NCBI RefSeq assembly: GCF_038181555.1 | Contig: NZ_JBBWUA010000021.1 | Location: forward strand, 1 to 56,723 | Length of the DNA stretch: 56,723 bases | Direction: 5' to 3' | DNA from: Desulfitobacterium sp038181555 | Lineage (GTDB): Bacteria; Bacillota; Desulfitobacteriia; Desulfitobacteriales; Desulfitobacteriaceae | Program-made: the position numbers and the translations under genes | Part shown: one piece after another, positions 52,755-56,723 of the stretch | Layout of the letters: every line of letters starts with the position of its first letter | Numbering within the stretch: position 1 is the first letter of the stretch | The notes under the pieces: generated by a model | What the model saw: the letters and a program-made list of their open reading frames with translations, nothing else | Told to the model about the DNA's origin: nothing | Database searches by the model: none

Positions 52755-53720
52755 ATGATAATCGATCAAATACACCCGGAATTAAAGGAAGCGTTTTTAC
52801 TATTTCCGGAATCTTCAAACTCAGAAGAGAATATCCAAAAGATAAGAGCCGCCAGATTAGAGCAACTTAAGAAGATACAAGCATTATTACCTAAGAATGA
52901 AAACGTAACGGTATCAAGGCGCAGTATTCCAGGATTGCCGGGCGATCCTGATGTTACTATATATATCTTCCAACCAATTAAGTACAAGACGGGAATGCCC
53001 GGTATCCTGCATATACATGGCGGGGGATTGGTAATGGGTTCCACGGAAAGTGAGGAGTACCACTGTGTGGAGTATGCAAGCACGTTGAATTGTACGGTAA
53101 TTTCACCGGAGTATAGGCTTGCTCCAGAACACAAATACCCGGCAGCAGTCAACGATTGTTATGCTACTCTGATATGGTTTGCTCAAAACGCAACAGAATT
53201 GGATGTTGATGCTGACAATATTATCATAGACGGCGGAAGTGCCGGAGGATGTTTGTCTGCTGCAACGACTATAATGGCAAGGGACAAAAACGGACCTAAA
53301 ATAGCGGCACAGTCTTTATTGTGCCCTATGCTTGACTGTCGGTGTAATACACCGTCATGCTTAGCAATCTCAGATAAGCATTTTCCATACAATTATGAAA
53401 TGGCTGTAAATTCGTGGAAGATGTATTTGGGGGAAATTTCGCCTGATGATGTATCGCCATATGCATCTCCGAGTTTGTTAAAAGACTATAAGGGTTTACC
53501 TCCGGCGGTTGTATCTGTCGGGCAATTAGATTTATTCCGTGATGAGACAATTAATTATGTGCAGGCGCTTCAACAAGCCGGAGTACAGGCAGAACTTCAT
53601 GTCTACCCGGGATGTTATCATGCTGCGGAGGCATTTGGGGCTAACACAGAAATCGTAAAACGAAACCAAGCGAATCATAAAGTGGCTCTGTCAAATCTTT
53701 TGAACAAGCGTTATTTTTAA
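52755..53720 (+). CDS. Alpha/beta hydrolase, hormone-sensitive-lipase type esterase
   Basis: 321 residues, ATG after AAGGAGGG. Oxyanion motif HGGG (88-91), nucleophile Ser162 in GGSAGG, Asp259 in QLDLFRDE, His289 in GCYHAAE: a complete catalytic triad of the HSL/GDXG family. Cytoplasmic carboxylesterase on short-chain esters. Its position after the phosphodiesterase and MFS genes suggests a small uptake and hydrolysis pathway, but this is inference. Confidence 0.92.
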   Translation: MIIDQIHPELKEAFLLFPESSNSEENIQKIRAARLEQLKKIQALLPKNENVTVSRRSIPGLPGDPDVTIYIFQPIKYKTGMPGILHIHGGGLVMGSTESEEYHCVEYASTLNCTVISPEYRLAPEHKYPAAVNDCYATLIWFAQNATELDVDADNIIIDGGSAGGCLSAATTIMARDKNGPKIAAQSLLCPMLDCRCNTPSCLAISDKHFPYNYEMAVNSWKMYLGEISPDDVSPYASPSLLKDYKGLPPAVVSVGQLDLFRDETINYVQALQQAGVQAELHVYPGCYHAAEAFGANTEIVKRNQANHKVALSNLLNKRYF

Positions 53721-53741
53721 TGGATATTTCTAAATGAAATA

Positions 53742-53769
53742 GGCGGATTATCAAAGTAACCCGCCCTTT
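53742..53769 (+). terminator. Terminator after the esterase
   Basis: 9-bp stem ggcggatta / taacccgcc with one mismatch, tail ctttctt. Confidence 0.6.
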
Positions 53770-53837
53770 CTTGACGTATCAGAAAGTATAAGTTTTAGGT
53801 GTTTCCCCTTTACTTGCGGATTTGGTATGATGGAGTT

Positions 53838-54248
53838 ATGGAAACAAACATATTGAGACAGATATTTTTCGATGAGCATAGGCACTGGGATAGATTTGTT
53901 AAGAAGTACGGAACTCGTATAAGACCCATTGTGGTTAAAGAGATCGAGAAGTTTCATAATTGTGGTAATCCCAAAAATGGATTCAAGCTTTTAGTCTGTG
54001 AGGGCTGTCATGACATATGGATTAGAGTACCTTACCGTTGTAAGGGAAGATTCTGCACGACGTGTTCCAGTGGTGAGACTGAAGAATGGAGCCGGATGAT
54101 GGCCGAAGACGTTCTGCAGGTTAACCATCGTCATGTCATATTTACCATAGACGAAGGGTTAAGAGTCACATTGGAAAAGGTATATAGTCGTATACCTTCC
54201 ACTCCCCATTTATCTTCATTCCACCCATGGTTAAACGGCTTTAGATAG
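53838..54248 (+). pseudogene. IS91-family transposase, N-terminal fragment
   Basis: From ATG 53838 the product begins METNILRQIFF and holds the zinc-binding region of IS91/ISCR transposases: CGNPKNGFKLLVCEGC and YRCKGRFCTTC, then HRHVIFTIDEGLR. After that (about 54165) the similarity stops and an unrelated tail of about 27 residues follows to 54248. Full-length IS91 transposases are about 350-400 residues, so most of the gene, including the HUH nuclease core, is gone. Confidence 0.78.
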
Positions 54249-54370
54249 TCTGGTCACAGCCGGGACAATCACTCAAGCTCAAGAAGATGTTATTCAAGGT
54301 TCCCTAGATTGAGGAAGAGTCTATTTATTAGATTCACTTATTTCAACCAAGCCCTAGAGATGTTAAGGTA

Positions 54371-54411
54371 AACACGAGGCTGAAAGCGATTCGCTAACAG
54401 CCTCGTGTTTT
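54371..54411 (+). terminator. Strong terminator hairpin, insertion target of the intron
   Basis: 12-bp perfect stem aacacgaggctg / cagcctcgtgtt with an inner agcg/cgct pairing, then tt. The intron-like sequence starts two bases later at 54413. Confidence 0.8.
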
Positions 54412-54412
54412 A

Positions 54413-54610
54413 GTGCGCCACGCATGGCGATTAACTAGACGGTGAAAGTCCGTTATGGGGGTATGTAGCGACCAACCATTAGCTTAAGGCAAGGGTGTCC
54501 ACCGTGAGATGGAATCTAAAGTCATACACCGGCTGAGGTTTATAGAGGCAAGAAGGCAGCTTAACAGCATGTTGAAGGACATAGCGCAAACAATTCACAT
54601 ATTTCGATGA
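54413..54610 (+). mobile_element. 5' fragment of a group IIC-like intron
   Basis: Begins GTGCGCC, the usual group II intron 5' boundary, and has domain I-like blocks: GACGGTGAAAGTCCGTTATG, GGCAAGGGTGTCC and CGTGAGATGGAATCT. It follows a terminator stem, the known target preference of class C introns. No reverse transcriptase ORF and no domain V are seen before similarity is lost (end approximate), so it is a truncated, inactive copy. Exact class needs a covariance model. Confidence 0.65.
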
Positions 54611-54854
54611 GCTTATAGTTGCTTCAGTCCATGATTACACTTGATCCCTGATTGTGGACAGTACCAGCCTAGGGTATACCCATAATGATCGGATTATAAT
54701 TTCCGAGAAGTTATCCTGTTAAAATGATCAACGCCGCAGGCGGTAAGGCAATCTTTAAATACATGGATATGCAAAATGATGGCGAAGTAAAAGCTATGGT
54801 AGATGCGTGCGTAGCAGATCAACATGCTTCCGTCCTCCTACAACTTATATATGG

Positions 54855-54912
54855 ACAAAGAGACCTGCCAGAATGATATTTTAGACCTATCATTTTGCTA
54901 AGGTCTCTTTGT
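54855..54912 (+). terminator. Hairpin with 12-bp stem
   Basis: acaaagagacct / aggtctctttgt, with further inner pairing (agaatgat / atcatttt). The tail is short. Confidence 0.6.
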
Positions 54913-54936
54913 TCTTAGTAAATCGGAGTATTTGAA

Positions 54937-55185
54937 ATGCTCAAAGACGAGCCCAGAATTGTCTCCATGTTTGATGAGCTTTGTCTGGAAGCAGAGCATA
55001 ACCAACTTTCAGGGCATTGTATACAATCTAAAATGTATACAGTCTCGAAAGGGAATCTTATAGAATGGATATATGGAAAAGGGTCTGATTCTATTGGTTC
55101 TTTTTATAATTCAGAAATGGGCAGAATTCAGATCAGGGAAGAGACTGGAAAGCTCCGATGCGGCCAGTATAAACGTAAGCGCTAA
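54937..55185 (+). CDS. Hypothetical protein, possibly truncated by a stop
   Basis: 82 residues, ATG without a strong ribosome site. No recognised family; mixed charge. After its TAA (55183-55185) the same frame stays open for another 58 codons to 55362 (TSRHFDKYQLIIGDY...), so the original gene may have been about 140 codons and lost its end to a nonsense mutation. This could also be chance. Confidence 0.4.
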   Translation: MLKDEPRIVSMFDELCLEAEHNQLSGHCIQSKMYTVSKGNLIEWIYGKGSDSIGSFYNSEMGRIQIREETGKLRCGQYKRKR

Positions 55186-55349
55186 ACTAGCCGGCACTTT
55201 GATAAGTACCAGCTGATCATAGGAGATTATAGTAACCCCTCGCCGCTGACGTCACGCCAAAAACTTACAAGCAAAAAATTTGAAGAAATCAAAGTGTTAG
55301 CTGATAAAGCCGTAAGGTATTACAGTATAAAGGAAGAAGAAACAGCTAG

Positions 55350-55405
55350 TTGTAAGCAATAAAGCCTTCAAGATCAAACTGCTTTGAAGGTTTTATTGCT
55401 TACAA
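55350..55405. terminator. Long imperfect hairpin near the right end of the element
   Basis: About 22 bp on each side (ttgtaagcaataaa... with ...tttattgcttacaa). It is symmetric and would work on both strands. Confidence 0.65.
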
Positions 55406-55542
55406 TTACTTAGGTTGTAAAGCAAAAATTAAGGACGGAATTTTTTTCTTTAAAATGTTCAATGAAGATTCTTTAAACATAAACAAAACAACCGTCACAA
55501 AACGAACTTTTTCGCTTTATAACGGTCGCTATAATTTATCTT

Positions 55543-55563
55543 TGACGGAATTCTGACGGAATT
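55543..55563 (+). repeat. Paired TGACGGAATT repeats near attR
   Basis: TGACGGAATT at 55543-55552 and 55554-55563, 11 bp apart, matching the pair at 41186-41206 in sequence, spacing and strand. Confidence 0.7.
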
Positions 55564-55681
55564 CTTACGGATACTTCGGGTGATTTACGGGTACTTATTT
55601 AATAAATTATCCATGCCCCTCAGATTATAAATTGCTGAAACCCGCTTATATTAACCCTTTACAACTTCTAGCTAAATAAAA

Positions 55682-55710
55682 ATATGGTGCGGTCGAGAGG
55701 ACTTGAACCT
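55682..55710. repeat. attR: 29-bp repeat within the intact tRNA-Leu
   Basis: Identical to 41109-41137. It lies in the 3' part of tRNA-Leu, so integration restored a complete tRNA at this end. Confidence 0.9.
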
Positions 55711-55771
55711 CCATGCCCTTGCGAGCACTAGGACCTGAACCTAGCGCGTCTGCCAGTTCCGCCACGACCGC
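55685..55771 (-). tRNA. tRNA-Leu (anticodon CAG)
   Basis: 87 nt with encoded CCA (55685-55687 in reverse). Anticodon stem CUAGG/CCUAG around loop UUCAGGU gives CAG (reads CUG). A long variable arm (UGCUCGCAAGGGCA) marks a class II tRNA, and the T arm contains GGUUCAAGUCC. It is the integration site of the element. Confidence 0.95.
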
Positions 55772-56024
55772 GTAACATGATTATTATATGCAAACCGAGC
55801 ATGATTGTCAATAAAATATTCGGATCAGATGTGACTCAGTCTCTAATTTTCCTTGCATGATTGTTGGAAGCAGAGATAACGCAGGTCATAGGACTAAAGG
55901 GAAAATATTTTTTGTGGTGAAAATTGAAGAGGATATGGGGGGATTTAGTCGAAAAACTATAAAGTTTTTTGGATTACTTTACGATACCAGAAGATGATGT
56001 CATAAAACAAATAGGAGTTGTCGT

Positions 56025-56615
56025 ATGCGTTTAGTCAATATTGCTTATGTGGATGATGGAGAAGTGCTTGCTAGGCCACTGGTAAGCCCTAACGGTAGAG
56101 TTTTATTGCAGGCAGGAGTAAAGCTCACTCGTAGCTATATAGATAAATTATCCAGCTTAGGTTTTGATACTATGTTCATCATCGATGATGACTTTCAAGA
56201 TGTGGAGATTTATTCGGCAGTATCAACGAGAACTAGGGAAATTGCTTATGACTCAATCAAAAACCTCAGCAAAAACATCAATGAGTCCCAACCTCATGTC
56301 GTTAATCTGCATGAGATTCAAAAAGCCGTTCAGGATATTATCAGCGATCTTCTCTATAGCAAGGATATGCTGGGAAATGTTATAGATATACAAGGTTATG
56401 ATGATTATACTTTTCATCATTCCTTGAATACCACAATCATCGCTTTGATTATGGCTATTTCTATGGGCTGGCCCAACACTAAACTGCTGGAATTGGGTAT
56501 GGGTGTCCTCATGCATGACGTGGGGAAGATCAAGGTTCCGCCTGAAATTCTTAACAAAAGGGGACCTCTTACTCCCGAAGAGTTCGAGGAGCATTCCTGT
56601 AGTAGTCAAAAATGA
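56025..56615 (+). pseudogene. HD-GYP domain protein interrupted by an insertion sequence
   Basis: The frame starts MRLVNIAYVDDGEVLARPL with GGAG upstream and reaches the HD-GYP core: HDVGKIKVPPEILNKRGPLTPEEFEE. HD-GYP phosphodiesterases normally run another 130 or so residues with H-x3-G-Y; here the protein ends after about ten foreign residues (HSCSSQK). The break coincides with the left end of an apparent IS at about 56595. The N-terminal part resembles the DUF3391-like region found before HD-GYP. Likely a non-functional c-di-GMP phosphodiesterase in this strain. Confidence 0.8.
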
Positions 56616-56723
56616 GCTTTGTCAAAAAGAAGACCTCACGTTACAATTTGAAAGGACTGTTGGCCAACAGAATCCAATCAAAATAACGGAGGTCATCCCA
56701 AATGAATTTTACACAAAACGAGA
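56595..56723 (+). mobile_element. Left end of a probable IS110-family insertion sequence
   Basis: About 105 bp of AT-rich leader, then AACGGAGG and an ATG at 56701 starting MNFTQNE, an N-terminus I associate with IS110-family transposases. The element continues past the window. IS110 elements carry a non-coding bridge RNA next to the transposase gene; the leader here could hold part of one. Family call is tentative because only seven residues are visible. Confidence 0.5.

Larger units (their letters stand above)
54249..54936. other. Mosaic non-coding stretch
   Basis: Contains the terminator hairpin and the intron fragment. After about 54610 only a 50-codon open frame (54724-54876, beginning MINAAGGKAIFKYMDM) is visible; it lacks a ribosome site and looks like a relic. 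A hairpin closes the stretch at 54855. Confidence 0.45.
55186..55684. other. Non-coding right end of the element
   Basis: About 500 bp with no supported gene. It holds the long hairpin (55350-55405), the right pair of TGACGGAATT repeats, and a third related TTACGGATA at about 55565. Confidence 0.55.
41109..55710. mobile_element. Integrated genomic element in tRNA-Leu (about 14.6 kb)
   Basis: Its edges are two 29-bp direct repeats, 41109-41137 and 55682-55710, that match the 3' end of tRNA-Leu; only the right copy belongs to a complete tRNA. Integrase and excisionase lie just inside the left edge and read toward it. No conjugation, capsid or replication genes were recognised, so it is either a degraded prophage or ICE, or a small satellite-type island. 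It is AT-richer than the flanks and holds pseudogenes, an IS91 fragment and a group II intron fragment. Confidence 0.85.

Overview
This window looks like the chromosome of an anaerobic, spore-forming, respiring Firmicute of the Desulfitobacterium type (Clostridia, Peptococcaceae). The evidence is spoIVA, an IspH fused to ribosomal protein S1, a Tat system, Ccs-type cytochrome c maturation (ResB/ResC), prenyl synthases of the menaquinone type, and a complete siroheme-dependent (Ahb) haem pathway instead of the classical one. The genus is inferred from gene content, not from a database match.

Layout. 1-1416: 3' part of a lactate permease. 1534-16125: mostly housekeeping genes on the + strand: a CPBP protease, cmk, plsC, ispH-rpsA fusion, an ftsW-like gene, a membrane protein, a PDZ/radical-SAM DUF512 protein, der, plsY, gpsA, spoIVA, an ACT protein (pheB), tRNA-Pro(GGG) on the minus strand, and speH. 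16370-24050: a respiratory block: a degenerate prenyl synthase homologue, tatC, tatA/B, an intact polyprenyl diphosphate synthase, an NrfC-like four-cluster ferredoxin with a Tat signal, NrfD, ResB and ResC. 24192-34475: one compact haem operon: siroheme synthase (Met8-like), hemA, hemC, cobA-hemD fusion, ahbC (NirJ1), hemB, ahbD (NirJ2), an ahbA-ahbB fusion, hemL and a membrane-anchored dihaem cytochrome. These genes can take glutamyl-tRNA to uroporphyrinogen III, then siroheme, then haem, and the last gene product and ResBC would use that haem. 34742-41014: a ClpP-fold SDH_sah protein, a second tatA, a DUF2600 large-terpene synthase facing a second polyprenyl diphosphate synthase, an SDR reductase, a CBS protein and larC.

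41109-55710 is a ~14.6 kb integrated element. A 29-bp piece of the 3' end of tRNA-Leu(CAG) is repeated at its left edge, the intact tRNA lies at its right edge, and a tyrosine integrase and excisionase sit just inside the left end. TGACGGAATT-type repeats, 11 bp apart, occur in pairs at both ends. The element is AT-rich and partly decayed. It holds an HNH remnant, a second tyrosine recombinase next to a perfect 20-bp hairpin, a SpoVS-like protein, about 1.2 kb of non-coding DNA with diverged copies of a structured unit, a phosphodiesterase pseudogene and an intact paralogue with a LysR regulator, MFS transporter and esterase, an IS91-like fragment, and the 5' end of a group IIC-like intron behind a terminator hairpin.

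55772-56723: an HD-GYP gene cut by what appears to be the left end of an IS110-family insertion sequence that runs off the window. The most unusual items are the AhbA-AhbB fusion, the SpoVS-like cargo gene, the 20-bp hairpin beside the second recombinase, and the repeated structured units at 45.6-46.4 kb.
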